NCBI GenBank assembly: GCA_943370385.1
Contig: CALRQT020000006.1
Location: forward strand, 62,001 to 126,000
Source: BAIKAL-G1 sp943370385
Lineage (GTDB): Bacteria; Cyanobacteriota; Cyanobacteriia; PCC-6307; Cyanobiaceae
DNA: 64,000 nucleotides
Reading direction: 5' to 3'
In this document: in pieces, positions 7,633-14,846 of the stretch
How positions within the stretch are numbered: position 1 is the stretch's first letter
How the letters are laid out: each line of letters begins with the position of its first letter
Translations under genes and position numbers: made by a program
Notes under the pieces: model-generated
What the model was told of the DNA's origin: nothing
The model's database searches: none
The model's input: only the letters and a program-made list of their open reading frames with translations

Positions 7633-9978
7633 CTAGTTTCTCGCGGACGAGAGACTCCCGGCCGCCGCATCAGCCACTGCGCCCGTTCCCGCCCTCACCA
7701 GCACCGGCACCCGTTTGAAGGCGGGTGTGCCGCTGCGGGCATCGATCACGGCCTTGAAGATGGCGTTCACCTCCGGGTAGAACATCAGCGCCGCCCCAGC
7801 GCGGATCTCGCCGGGAATGATCTCCACGTTCTGCAGCTCGCCGGCTTCTCCCTGCACCGTCACCCGCTGGTGGGGCGTGAAGCCAGCGCGGGCGATATCG
7901 GCCCGGTTCATCAGAATCGTATTGCGATGCGGCATACCGCGGTACATGTCTCCCTCCTTGTAGACAACGGTGTTGTGCTGGCTGTAGCTGCGGGCCGTGA
8001 TCAGGGCCAGCACCAGTGCGGCTTCAGCCGGCACCAGGCTGCCGAAATGGTCTGGCTGCGGCAGCTCCAGCGCCGGCAGGGGGGTGATTTCCATCCGCGC
8101 CCGGCCGTTGGGGGTGGCAAAGGTGGGTTCGTTGAACAGCCTGCCTTCGACGCTGAACTCCTTGCGGCTGGCATCGATCTGGGCGATTGGGCCGTAGCCC
8201 GGCACGGTGCGGCCAATCAGCTCGCGCACGTAGCTGGCGTCCTGCAGGCGGCCCCAGTCGATCGGGTCCGTGCCCAGCAATCGCCGCGCCAGCTCGGCCA
8301 GGAAGGCCACCTCGCTGATCAGGTTGGCGCCTTTGAGGTGGGTGCTGCCGGGTTCGTTGAGCCGCACAAAGTTGTTGCCCGATTCGGTGGTGGTGCGGTG
8401 GGGCGTCTCGAAGCGGTTGAACACCGGCAGCACCAGGGTGTTGCTTGCCGCCAGCCCGTGGAAATGGCCCTGGTTGGGCTTGGTGGCCAGGTAGATGATC
8501 GTGTCGATGCGGGAGAGGGCCCGTTTCGCCTCAGCCGAATTCGGGTTGGCGCCCCAGAGGTTGCCACCCAGGCAGAGCAGGGTGTCCACCGCCCCGGCGT
8601 CTGCGGCCGCGATCAAGGCGCGGGTGTCGTAGCCGGGCACGGGGCTAAGGGGCCGGCCCAGCAACTCCTCCAAGGCCTGCTGCAGCTCCGCCCGCAGTTT
8701 CACGGTGACCCCCATCGAGCCAAAGCCCTGCACGTTGGAGTGGCCGCGGATCGGCATCGTGCCCGCCCCGGGCTTGCCCACGTTGCCGCTCAGCAGGGCG
8801 GTGTTGGCGATTGCATGCACGTTGCTGGTGCCGTTGGCCTGGTGGGTGATGCCCATCGCCCAGGCGAACACCACCCCCCGGGCCCTGGCAATGGCGGCGG
8901 CGGCGTGGCCCAGCTCCTCCCGGCTGAGGCCGCAGCAGGCCGTGATCGCCTCCCAAGGGGTGGCACGGGCCTGCTCCAGAACGGCCTCCCAGCCTTCAGC
9001 GTGGGCCGCCAGAAACTCCCGGCGGACCTGGTCGGCCTCCAGCAGCGCCTTCTGGATCCCCACAAACACGGCGACGTCGCTGCCGGGGATCGGCTGCAGG
9101 AAGATTGAGGCGATGGAAGAGCCCTTCAGCAGCGAGCGGATCGGGAAGGCGGGTGAGCCGAACTTGAGCAGGCCCACCTCCAGCACCGGGTTGATCACAA
9201 TCACCGTGCCGCCCCGCTGCCGCAGCTGGATTAGCTCGTTCATCAGGCGCGGGTGGTTGGCGGGGGCATTGGAGCCCACCAGCACGACGCAATCGGCCTG
9301 CTTGAGGCTTTCCAGGCTCACCATCGAGGTGCCGGAACCGAACACTTCGCCCAGCCCCACGGTGGAGGGGGCGTGGCAGAGGTCGGAGCAATCGGCCAGG
9401 TTGTTGGAGCCCAGGGCCCGCAGCAGTAGCTGCAGCAGGTAGGCGGCCTCGTTGGAGGAGCGGCCAGAGCTGTAGGAGGCCAGCCGCTGCGGCGGCCCTT
9501 TGAAGGCCTTCTCGGTGAGCTCAAAGACGTCGTCCCAGCCGATCGGCTCGTAGTGGCTGCGGCCCTGCCGCAGGATCAGCGGCTGGCTCAATCGCCCCAG
9601 CCGGTCGGCCTCCAGGGAGCTGAGCTCCTGCAGCTGGGCGATGCTGCGCTGGCCGAACAGCCCCTTGGGCACGGCGGCTTGCAGTTCGGCCGAGATCGCT
9701 TCCACACTTTTGAGGCAGCGCTGCAGGGGCTCCCCCAACTCATCACTGAAGCCACCGTTCTGGCCGCCCGTGCCCCAGGCACAGGAGAGGCAGGCGCTTT
9801 TGTGCAGCAGCGTGCTCCAGAGCAGGGGCCCTTGCAGCGACAGGCTGGCCTTGGCCCAACCATCAATCACCGGCCAGCCGCCACCCACCGTGGGCGTGCC
9901 GGGTTCGGCGGCGGAGTCGGCAGGGATGGGCTCGTCCGGGCTCTTCATGGCCATCTTTGCGACCCGCAAGGGTGGCAA
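7633..9978 (-). CDS. FdhF/YdeP-family molybdopterin oxidoreductase
   Basis: About 781 residues, resembling the formate-dehydrogenase-alpha-like family that includes E. coli YdeP (acid resistance). A probable 4Fe-4S site is formed by Cys63 and Cys66 (ACLSCAWG) and Cys88 downstream. The molybdopterin-binding subdomains follow, then a C-terminal dinucleotide-binding domain (YSQHNTVVYKEGDMYRGMPHRN). At the position of the selenocysteine of E. coli FdhF there is Cys201 in DLCHAPSTVGL. Possible starts are 9978, 9954 and 9948. No fdhD, electron-transfer subunit or transporter flanks it, so the substrate is unknown. It sits between the relE remnant and the distal end of the integron array. Confidence 0.85.
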   Translation of the reverse strand: MPPLRVAKMAMKSPDEPIPADSAAEPGTPTVGGGWPVIDGWAKASLSLQGPLLWSTLLHKSACLSCAWGTGGQNGGFSDELGEPLQRCLKSVEAISAELQAAVPKGLFGQRSIAQLQELSSLEADRLGRLSQPLILRQGRSHYEPIGWDDVFELTEKAFKGPPQRLASYSSGRSSNEAAYLLQLLLRALGSNNLADCSDLCHAPSTVGLGEVFGSGTSMVSLESLKQADCVVLVGSNAPANHPRLMNELIQLRQRGGTVIVINPVLEVGLLKFGSPAFPIRSLLKGSSIASIFLQPIPGSDVAVFVGIQKALLEADQVRREFLAAHAEGWEAVLEQARATPWEAITACCGLSREELGHAAAAIARARGVVFAWAMGITHQANGTSNVHAIANTALLSGNVGKPGAGTMPIRGHSNVQGFGSMGVTVKLRAELQQALEELLGRPLSPVPGYDTRALIAAADAGAVDTLLCLGGNLWGANPNSAEAKRALSRIDTIIYLATKPNQGHFHGLAASNTLVLPVFNRFETPHRTTTESGNNFVRLNEPGSTHLKGANLISEVAFLAELARRLLGTDPIDWGRLQDASYVRELIGRTVPGYGPIAQIDASRKEFSVEGRLFNEPTFATPNGRARMEITPLPALELPQPDHFGSLVPAEAALVLALITARSYSQHNTVVYKEGDMYRGMPHRNTILMNRADIARAGFTPHQRVTVQGEAGELQNVEIIPGEIRAGAALMFYPEVNAIFKAVIDARSGTPAFKRVPVLVRAGTGAVADAAAGSLSSARN

Positions 9979-10135
9979 CCTAACCAGATAACGGTGTATG
10001 GGTCGCCTTGCGCACTATGGCTATCGATCTGGGCCCTGAAGGGGATGAGAGGAATTCAGGCTGTGCCTTATTGGCCTTAGGCTTGAATCCTGCCAATTCC
10101 ATGTTCACGGGATCTGCATGGTTTCGCCACTGTGG

Positions 10136-10225
10136 GGCTAACGCTGCCCCTGAGTGGCAGGCAAGGAGCATCTGGTGCCTGAAGTGAATTCATGGTGGCC
10201 TGTCCACTCCAGGGGCTGGTTGGCC
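10136..10225 (-). repeat. attC site of the hicBA cassette
   Basis: On the minus strand it runs from GGCCAAC (R'', 10225-10219) to GTTAGCC (R', 10142-10136). The arm CCAGCCCCTGGAGTGGACAGG pairs with the opposite arm GCTGCCCCTGAGTGGCAGG, leaving an extra G and A unpaired, as in real attC extrahelical bases. It is 90 bp long and starts 12 bases after the hicA stop. It is the last attC of the array; no further one is visible between here and 9978. Confidence 0.88.
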
Positions 10226-10237
10226 GGCCATCTTCGC

Positions 10238-10464
10238 TCAAGAAAGCAGCTCCTCTAGTTCATCTCTGGTTTGCTCAGAATCACGCAGGATTTTGGAAAG
10301 CAACCCAGGACCCAGCGTTTCACCAGAATGAACAGGGACTACAGTAGTGCGGCCATCGGGATGTCTCAAAAATGATGACGTCCCTTTATTCGAAGAACTT
10401 CGAAGCCAATCTTTCGAAGTGCCAGGATGAGCGCCTTGCCTGTGACAGCGGAATATGTTGACAC
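10238..10464 (-). pseudogene. hicA: HicA-family toxin with a one-base frameshift in a T run
   Basis: HicA is a small dsRBD-fold mRNA interferase. From the GTG at 10464 the frame reads STYSAVTGKALILALRKIG and then FEVLRIKGRHHF, followed by a TGA. One frame over it continues FLRHPDGRTTVVPVHSGE and GPGLLSKILRDSEQTRDE to a stop at 10238. Joining the two needs six T instead of the five present at 10368-10372 (A run on the plus strand). The corrected product would be 75 residues, normal for HicA, with the active-site His region GRHHF. The present product would lose the C-terminal half. The gene starts 2 bases after hicB ends. A homopolymer sequencing error is the alternative explanation. Confidence 0.85.
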
Positions 10465-10466
10465 GT

Positions 10467-10676
10467 CTAGACTGTGACTCTCTGAACGCCAACGAAATCC
10501 AGTTGTTCGACCATTCCGTCCTGAACCTCTAGACAGAGTTCAATAGCTTCTCTGATCCGGCTCATCAACTCATCCAGAGACCGTGCCTGTGTGTGGCATC
10601 CGACTAGAGAGGGCACGCTCGCAACATAAAAGCCCTCTGAGTCTCTCTCAACCACCACATCGAACTGCTTTGCCAT
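10467..10676 (-). CDS. hicB: HicB-family antitoxin
   Basis: Short HicB-type antitoxin (69 residues) with the partial RNase-H-like fold. Visible are FDVVVERDSEGFYVASVPSL, then GCHTQARSLDELMSRIREAI, the standard HicB core. I chose the ATG at 10676, which has AGGTGA just upstream; a GTG three codons earlier is possible. It precedes the broken hicA with a 2-base gap, so the two form one cassette operon. No separate C-terminal DNA-binding domain is present. With hicA frameshifted, the antitoxin may be an orphan. Confidence 0.9.
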   Translation of the reverse strand: MAKQFDVVVERDSEGFYVASVPSLVGCHTQARSLDELMSRIREAIELCLEVQDGMVEQLDFVGVQRVTV

Positions 10677-10741
10677 GGGAGTCACCTGCGTCCACTCACG
10701 ATAGCTCCGCCACAGCCTGTCGGCAGATCTTCACTGGGACC

Positions 10742-10827
10742 GGCCAACGCTCAAGATCAGCGGCGGGCGTGAGCCTGAGATGATGCAAGAAACCATTACT
10801 CCCGTCCGCTGAATCTTGGTGTTAGGA
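10742..10827 (-). repeat. attC site of the fic cassette
   Basis: Minus strand from TCCTAAC (10827-10821) to GTTGGCC (10748-10742), 86 bp. The arm ACCAAGATTCAGCGGACGGG pairs with the opposite arm (GCTCAAGATCAGCGGCGGGC on the plus strand), with an extra T and A unpaired. It starts 13 bases after the fic stop. Its arms closely resemble those of the sites at 12342 and 14754, so these three form one attC subfamily. Confidence 0.93.
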
Positions 10828-10840
10828 CTCAAACACCGAC

Positions 10841-12310
10841 TCAAAGAGTACGTTTCCACTCTGCAAGCGCAATAGCAATTGAAGCCTCAAGCCACTCTCC
10901 AAAGCGTCGTTGGATCGTGTCCAGTGATTCTGCATAGTTGAATTGGAATAGCTCTGTTGCTGCTGGCCGCAGAGCAACTGGCTCTATACCTCCTTCCTCT
11001 CTGGGGGCTTTAATATAGGTAAACGCAGATACAGCTAGTATTCCGCTGTCCCCGGATCCATAGCCATGGATGCTGATGACATAATCAAAATCCTGCTCTG
11101 TAGCAAATGTAATCCGAATCCAGCTGCGGTACGTTTCCAGATTGGCGAAGTACTCATGCTGTCTTGCGATATCAATGATTTGCCTCTGAAAATAGTGGCT
11201 ATGATTTGAGGATTTATTCGATGAATTTGATCGTACCTGATAGGCGCGCTTTCCGGGAGGCGTCAAAGCCCGCAGCTGGGGATCTAGGTTTGTTACAAGT
11301 TTGCCAAAGTCTAAACTTACCTTACCCAGCAATGCATCTGCAAACTCATATACCACAGTCGCTTTCTGTTGTTCTTGACTATAGCGACTACGAAGCAGCT
11401 GAAGTGCAGACTCAACAATTTGATCAGAGTATTTGCTCTGCTGAACTTGCTGTTCAAGCCCTAGCGCCTTTAAAATTGCATCTCTCTGGCGACGTGCAAA
11501 CAAGGTGATGGTCGGCCCAAGGTCGCCTGCATCAGCAGCTTCCAGGGCACTTATATAATGCTCACGGTCAGATTCTCGTATGACCAAAGGGAAAAGGCCC
11601 TCTCGAAGAAACACAAGTGACGCAAGTGCTCTTGCTACGCGCCCGTTTCCATCTTGGAATGGATGGATTTGAGTGAAGCGATGATGAAGCCATGCAGATT
11701 TAATTTCTGGGGGATGGGTGACATCTGCTTCTCGGTACATACGAATGAGCGCTTCCATCTCCTCTTTGGTCCTCTCTGGTGGGCAATAAATGTGAACTTC
11801 ACCATCGGGGCGCCTTGGGTTGTTTGGTAAACTCTTATACTCTCCTCTTTTAAGGGTCACACGGATAACTTCACCGGTCGCTGTCACGGCTTCAGTGTAT
11901 TCTTGGTGAGCTGTAAACTGCGCTTGAAGTCCGCGAACAAAGTGTTCAGTAAGCGGTTCTTCGCCTTTGATATACCCAAACAATCCCTCAACGATATCAA
12001 GGTGATCATTTATCAGTGATTGGATGTGATCAGCATCCCGCTGCGAGACTCCTCCACGATGGGCGATGATTGATGACTCAATGCCTTGCTCGATTAGAAC
12101 CTCTGTGACGCCGCGATCCCATGAGTAAAGACGTTCGATAATTCCAGTTTCGATAGCCCATTCTCGCTGGAGCTTTTTGATAAATTCTTTGTATGCACCA
12201 TCTTCCTCAAGCGCCATTTTTCTCTCTCGCCATACTGAGGAGAGAGCGCGGAGCTCTGGGAACTCAAAGGCATTGAGTTCTGGGAATGGCTGGATGCTTT
12301 GGTAGCTCAT
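10841..12310 (-). CDS. Fic-domain AMPylase-like protein
   Basis: 489 residues. The Fic catalytic motif HPFQDGNGRVAR is complete at about residues 216-227, matching HxFx(D/E)GNGRxxR, so the catalytic His and the phosphate-binding GNGR are intact. A Fic_N-like region precedes it (residues 1-130), and the C-terminal 200 residues are of unknown fold, possibly a target-recognition or DNA-binding module. Fic enzymes transfer AMP or another phosphate-linked group onto a protein hydroxyl. I find no clear (S/T)xxxE(G/N) inhibitory motif in the protein and no small antitoxin partner beside it. It fills one integron cassette, with its start 32 bases from the preceding attC. Confidence 0.93.
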   Translation of the reverse strand: MSYQSIQPFPELNAFEFPELRALSSVWRERKMALEEDGAYKEFIKKLQREWAIETGIIERLYSWDRGVTEVLIEQGIESSIIAHRGGVSQRDADHIQSLINDHLDIVEGLFGYIKGEEPLTEHFVRGLQAQFTAHQEYTEAVTATGEVIRVTLKRGEYKSLPNNPRRPDGEVHIYCPPERTKEEMEALIRMYREADVTHPPEIKSAWLHHRFTQIHPFQDGNGRVARALASLVFLREGLFPLVIRESDREHYISALEAADAGDLGPTITLFARRQRDAILKALGLEQQVQQSKYSDQIVESALQLLRSRYSQEQQKATVVYEFADALLGKVSLDFGKLVTNLDPQLRALTPPGKRAYQVRSNSSNKSSNHSHYFQRQIIDIARQHEYFANLETYRSWIRITFATEQDFDYVISIHGYGSGDSGILAVSAFTYIKAPREEGGIEPVALRPAATELFQFNYAESLDTIQRRFGEWLEASIAIALAEWKRTL

Positions 12311-12341
12311 AGTTTGGAATTGTAGCGCCTTGCTTTTGGAG

Positions 12342-12428
12342 GCCTAACGCCCCAGATCAGAAGCGGGCAGATAATTGAGGCTTGATCAAGCAACCTCTAG
12401 GCCCGTCTTCTGCATCTGGATGTTGGAC
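12342..12428 (-). repeat. attC site of the membrane-protein cassette
   Basis: Minus strand from GTCCAAC (12428-12422) to GTTAGGC (12348-12342), 87 bp. Arms CATCCAGATGCAGAAGACGGGC and GCCCCAGATCAGAAGCGGGC pair with one unpaired G and one unpaired A on one side. The gene it serves stops at 12681. The 252 bases between that stop and the attC hold no recognisable gene. Confidence 0.92.
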
Positions 12429-12680
12429 GGTAAATATATAACTACGTCGAATAGCCTGGAAACCTCTGCCCTGAGATAAACAATGCGCAGAATAAGTGAC
12501 GGCGTTACTTACTTTTTTGCGAAGTGCTCCCTTTTGTCCCCTGCCCCTTGGGCGTGATCTCAGGCTTGGGTGTTCTAGGCCCTTGACCTGCGGCCCCACG
12601 CTGAACGTGGCCTTCATCAAGCCTGATCTGCTTTCCAGGGTTGTTCGTCATGGGTGGAGTGGGGAGCAACTATCTCGATC

Positions 12681-13388
12681 TTACTGGGAATCACTCTGGA
12701 TTACTGCGGGTTCTTGGTCATCTTCTGGAGCTGATGCCAAAGTTGGTGTTTCGATCGAAAGCACACCCTTGGGTCGCTCTAGATACAAATAATCAGTTTG
12801 ATAAAGAAAGGACCCATCAATATTAGAATATACAGATACATCAAGCAGGATTAGTTCACGCTGTTCATCATTAGCATCAGACCAAGCATGAACGTAGCCA
12901 TAGTAGAATACATTAGTTGAATGATCCCTCACGACTAACCACTCACCCTTGTTATGTAGTTGTTCCGATGACAAGAACGCGGCCATTATCCCATCATCAC
13001 CGTATCTATCGGATGCTTTGAGGAAGCGTGCAAGTTTTGTGAGCAATTTGTAGTACCATGCATATGACCAGCCAAATGCGACGACAATGCTCGCAGTCGT
13101 TGCCGCCACAATCTCCCAAAACAGAATCGAGTTAGTTTTGCTGCTGATGGAGCCAATGAGTCTTTCAAGTGGGCTAACTATTGATATTCTCCCTCCAGAT
13201 ATGTTTGCTAGTATCAGGTAGAAGCCGCTCAGCAATGAATAAGAGAGGATCGAAAGCAGGAAAATCTGAAGCAGCGAGTCAAGCTGTGTTCCTTTTCTCT
13301 TTGTAGTAATTTTGCAAATGATTAGATATGCCACGATTCCGGGCATTCCTAATAGCATGAGGCGAAGCGTCACCTCTGTGACTTCCAT
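12681..13388 (-). CDS. cassette-encoded membrane protein of unknown function (DUF6338-like)
   Basis: 235 residues. Three hydrophobic segments occupy about residues 7-25, 40-62 and 90-112. They are followed by a soluble C-terminal domain with GEWLVVRDHSTNVFYYGYV and ELILLDVSVYSN, a beta-rich pattern seen in DUF6338-type proteins often found near phage or mobile genes. That family name is from memory of the pattern and is tentative. Composition is clearly AT-richer than the chromosomal genes around the integron. It is the only clear gene of its cassette. No catalytic residues are recognisable. Confidence 0.7.
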   Translation of the reverse strand: MEVTEVTLRLMLLGMPGIVAYLIICKITTKRKGTQLDSLLQIFLLSILSYSLLSGFYLILANISGGRISIVSPLERLIGSISSKTNSILFWEIVAATTASIVVAFGWSYAWYYKLLTKLARFLKASDRYGDDGIMAAFLSSEQLHNKGEWLVVRDHSTNVFYYGYVHAWSDANDEQRELILLDVSVYSNIDGSFLYQTDYLYLERPKGVLSIETPTLASAPEDDQEPAVIQSDSQ

Positions 13389-13512
13389 CTCCCTCCAGGG
13401 TGCCGATGCCAGTCAAGTATAGCCGAGTTTTCTTGGCTATACATCTTGTGATTGAGTAAAAGCCGCTAGCCCGGCAGGAATCGCAGGAACATCTATATTC
13501 AGGCCTTGATCC

Positions 13513-13616
13513 GCCCAACGCTGGCCATCACCTGCTCGCAGAAAGCTGCTGGTTCGGGATCTCATTGGGCTACGGGAAGTTGGAGGGGGCGGGTCAGGTC
13601 CATGGCCGTGTTAGCC
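13513..13616 (-). repeat. attC site of the mazEF cassette
   Basis: Minus strand from GGCTAAC (13616-13610) to GTTGGGC (13519-13513), 104 bp. The arm ACGGCCATGGACCTGACCCGC pairs with CTGGCCATCACCTGCTCGC, with an unpaired G. It begins only 6 bases after the mazF stop. Arm sequence differs from the 10742/12342/14754 subfamily, so the cassette probably has a different origin. Confidence 0.87.
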
Positions 13617-13622
13617 AGGCCT

Positions 13623-13964
13623 CTATGCAGCGAACATCGCCTGAAGAACACCCAGCAGCTCATTGAGCGTAGTCTCCGGCAGTCTCCCCAATTGCTTGAC
13701 GAGACGTTCCCTATCTACAGCTCTCAGCTGATCAGCCACAACATGACCGTCTTTACCATCAAACGTGCAACGCACTCGAAAAGGGTATGGATGACCGCCA
13801 GTTGTGAGCTGCGCAACGATGAAAGTGCGTAGGTGAGAATTCAGCTCGTCCGGCGAAACGATGACACAAGGCCTCGTCTTTCTGATTTCAGATCCGCGAG
13901 TTGGATTCAACGCGACAAGGAAGATATCGCCTCTTGAGACGTGTTCTTCAGTCACCAGGACCAC
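13623..13964 (-). CDS. mazF: MazF/PemK-family endoribonuclease toxin
   Basis: 113 residues. Typical MazF elements are RGDIFLVALNPTRGSEIRKTRPCVIVS near the N-terminus, with the conserved Arg in the beta1-beta2 region, then VAQLTTGG and the C-terminal VADQLRAVDRERLVKQLG. Sequence-specific single-strand RNA cleavage is the known family activity. It overlaps the upstream mazE by 13 bases, so the pair is translationally coupled. Both genes look intact, so this is the only complete toxin-antitoxin pair of the array. Confidence 0.93.
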   Translation of the reverse strand: MVLVTEEHVSRGDIFLVALNPTRGSEIRKTRPCVIVSPDELNSHLRTFIVAQLTTGGHPYPFRVRCTFDGKDGHVVADQLRAVDRERLVKQLGRLPETTLNELLGVLQAMFAA

Positions 13965-14200
13965 TCTTCATCATCAAACCGAGTAGCGGTCATCTCATCG
14001 ATAAGGCCCTCCGGCTGGAACGCCGCCCCCGCCTCTGCCCAGCCAGCCCTCGGTTGAGCTAACGGCCTGATGGTCAAAACCCCTGGAGCCACCTCGATCT
14101 CGACTTCGTCAGCCAGCCCCGCAACCTCAAGCAGCGGCTTGGCGAGGCGGATCCCCTTCGAGTTGCCGATTTTGACCAGCTTCGCTCGAACCACGACCAA
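13952..14200 (-). CDS. mazE: MazE-like AbrB-fold antitoxin
   Basis: 82 residues. An N-terminal swapped-hairpin AbrB/SpoVT domain (AKLVKIGNSKGIRLAKPLLE) binds DNA. A flexible acidic tail (TATRFDDEEWSW) probably occupies the toxin active site, as in other MazE proteins. It starts at a GTG-rich N-terminus (MVVVRAKLVK) and overlaps mazF. It is the first gene of its cassette, 59 bases downstream of the collapsed attC. Confidence 0.92.
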   Translation of the reverse strand: MVVVRAKLVKIGNSKGIRLAKPLLEVAGLADEVEIEVAPGVLTIRPLAQPRAGWAEAGAAFQPEGLIDEMTATRFDDEEWSW

Positions 14201-14258
14201 CCCCCGAAGACGTGCTCACATTGTAGTCACGTTGGCAGCCTCCGCGTATCCCTGCTCT

Positions 14259-14277
14259 GGCTAACTTGATGTTAGGC
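14259..14277 (-). repeat. collapsed attC: two core boxes with the arms deleted
   Basis: The plus strand reads GGCTAAC-TTGAT-GTTAGGC. It occupies the attC position 3' of the glyoxalase gene (8 bases after its original stop) and before mazE. Both R boxes are perfect, but the roughly 60-90 bases of arms and loop are gone, leaving only a 5-base spacer. It should not fold into the bulged hairpin that IntI recognises. Confidence 0.75.
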
Positions 14278-14284
14278 GTTGCAT

Positions 14285-14683
14285 TTACTCGCTGACTTGC
14301 GAACAGAGTTCAATGAGACATCCATCAGGGGCACGAACATACGAGACTATCTGTCACCATGATTTCGTGACAGGTGCACTTAATTCAATGGGACCTTCCC
14401 TCAATGCATGAGCATGGGCAGAAGCCACGTCAGCGGTCACCAGGCCGATTTCCATCCCCAGTGGTGCTTTTGATTCATCGGCGCGGACATGGCCACCTGG
14501 GAAATTGCCATCGGCCAGTTCATGTACAGCAAATGAAAGCGTTGTTTCTCCAGTCTCAAGTTCTCCATAGGTTCCTGATTCATGGAGGAAGCGCCGCTTA
14601 AACCCAAATGCACGCTCGTAGAAGCTCAGGGATGAAGCGACATCTACGACGTACAGAATCGTGTATCCGAGCTTCATTGTCAA
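14285..14683 (-). pseudogene. glyoxalase/VOC-family cassette gene with premature TGA
   Basis: A 132-residue VOC-fold protein when the internal stop is ignored. It starts MTMKLGYTILYVVDVASSL, continues with SFYERAFGFKRRFLHESG, and reaches ELSAPVTKSW, then TGA at 14354-14356, then QIVSYVRAPDGCLIELCSQV and a TAA at 14285. The usual family sequence there is KPWGQ, so the likely change is GGA to TGA. The truncated 109-residue product lacks the last beta strand with the Glu of LIELC, which is a metal ligand or active-site residue in this superfamily. It is therefore probably non-functional. Confidence 0.85.
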
Positions 14684-14753
14684 AATCGAAGTATGGAATT
14701 CTTCAGATTACCCCAAATGGCACTCGGAGGCCAAAACCTCGGGTTGGTCATAC

Positions 14754-14840
14754 GCCTAACGCTCAAGATCAGCGGCGGGCGGAAGTTCCATGCGATTGGG
14801 AAAGCATCACTGCTCCCGCCCGCTGGATCTTGATTTTAGC
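14754..14840 (-). repeat. attC site of the SNIPE-like cassette
   Basis: Minus strand from GCTAAAA (a slightly degenerate R'', 14840-14834) to GTTAGGC (14760-14754), 87 bp. The arm TCAAGATCCAGCGGGCGGG pairs with TCAAGATCAGCGGCGGGC, with an unpaired C. It begins 6 bases after the stop of the nuclease gene. Confidence 0.92.
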
Positions 14841-14846
14841 AACTCC

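Noticed and set aside
7624..9108. 494-residue plus-strand frame antisense to the molybdoenzyme
   Set aside because: Low-complexity composition and no family pattern; the opposite strand has clear molybdopterin motifs.
9370..9410. Selenocysteine insertion in the molybdoenzyme
   Set aside because: The position is encoded by a normal Cys codon, not TGA.
9978..10110. Possible further attC beyond the hicBA cassette (ACCTAAC near 9980, TTAGGC near 10077)
   Set aside because: The sequences next to the two boxes do not pair, so the array seems to end at 10136.
12357..12620. 87-residue minus-strand frame between the membrane-protein gene and its attC
   Set aside because: Its 3' part is the attC itself and the rest has no family pattern.
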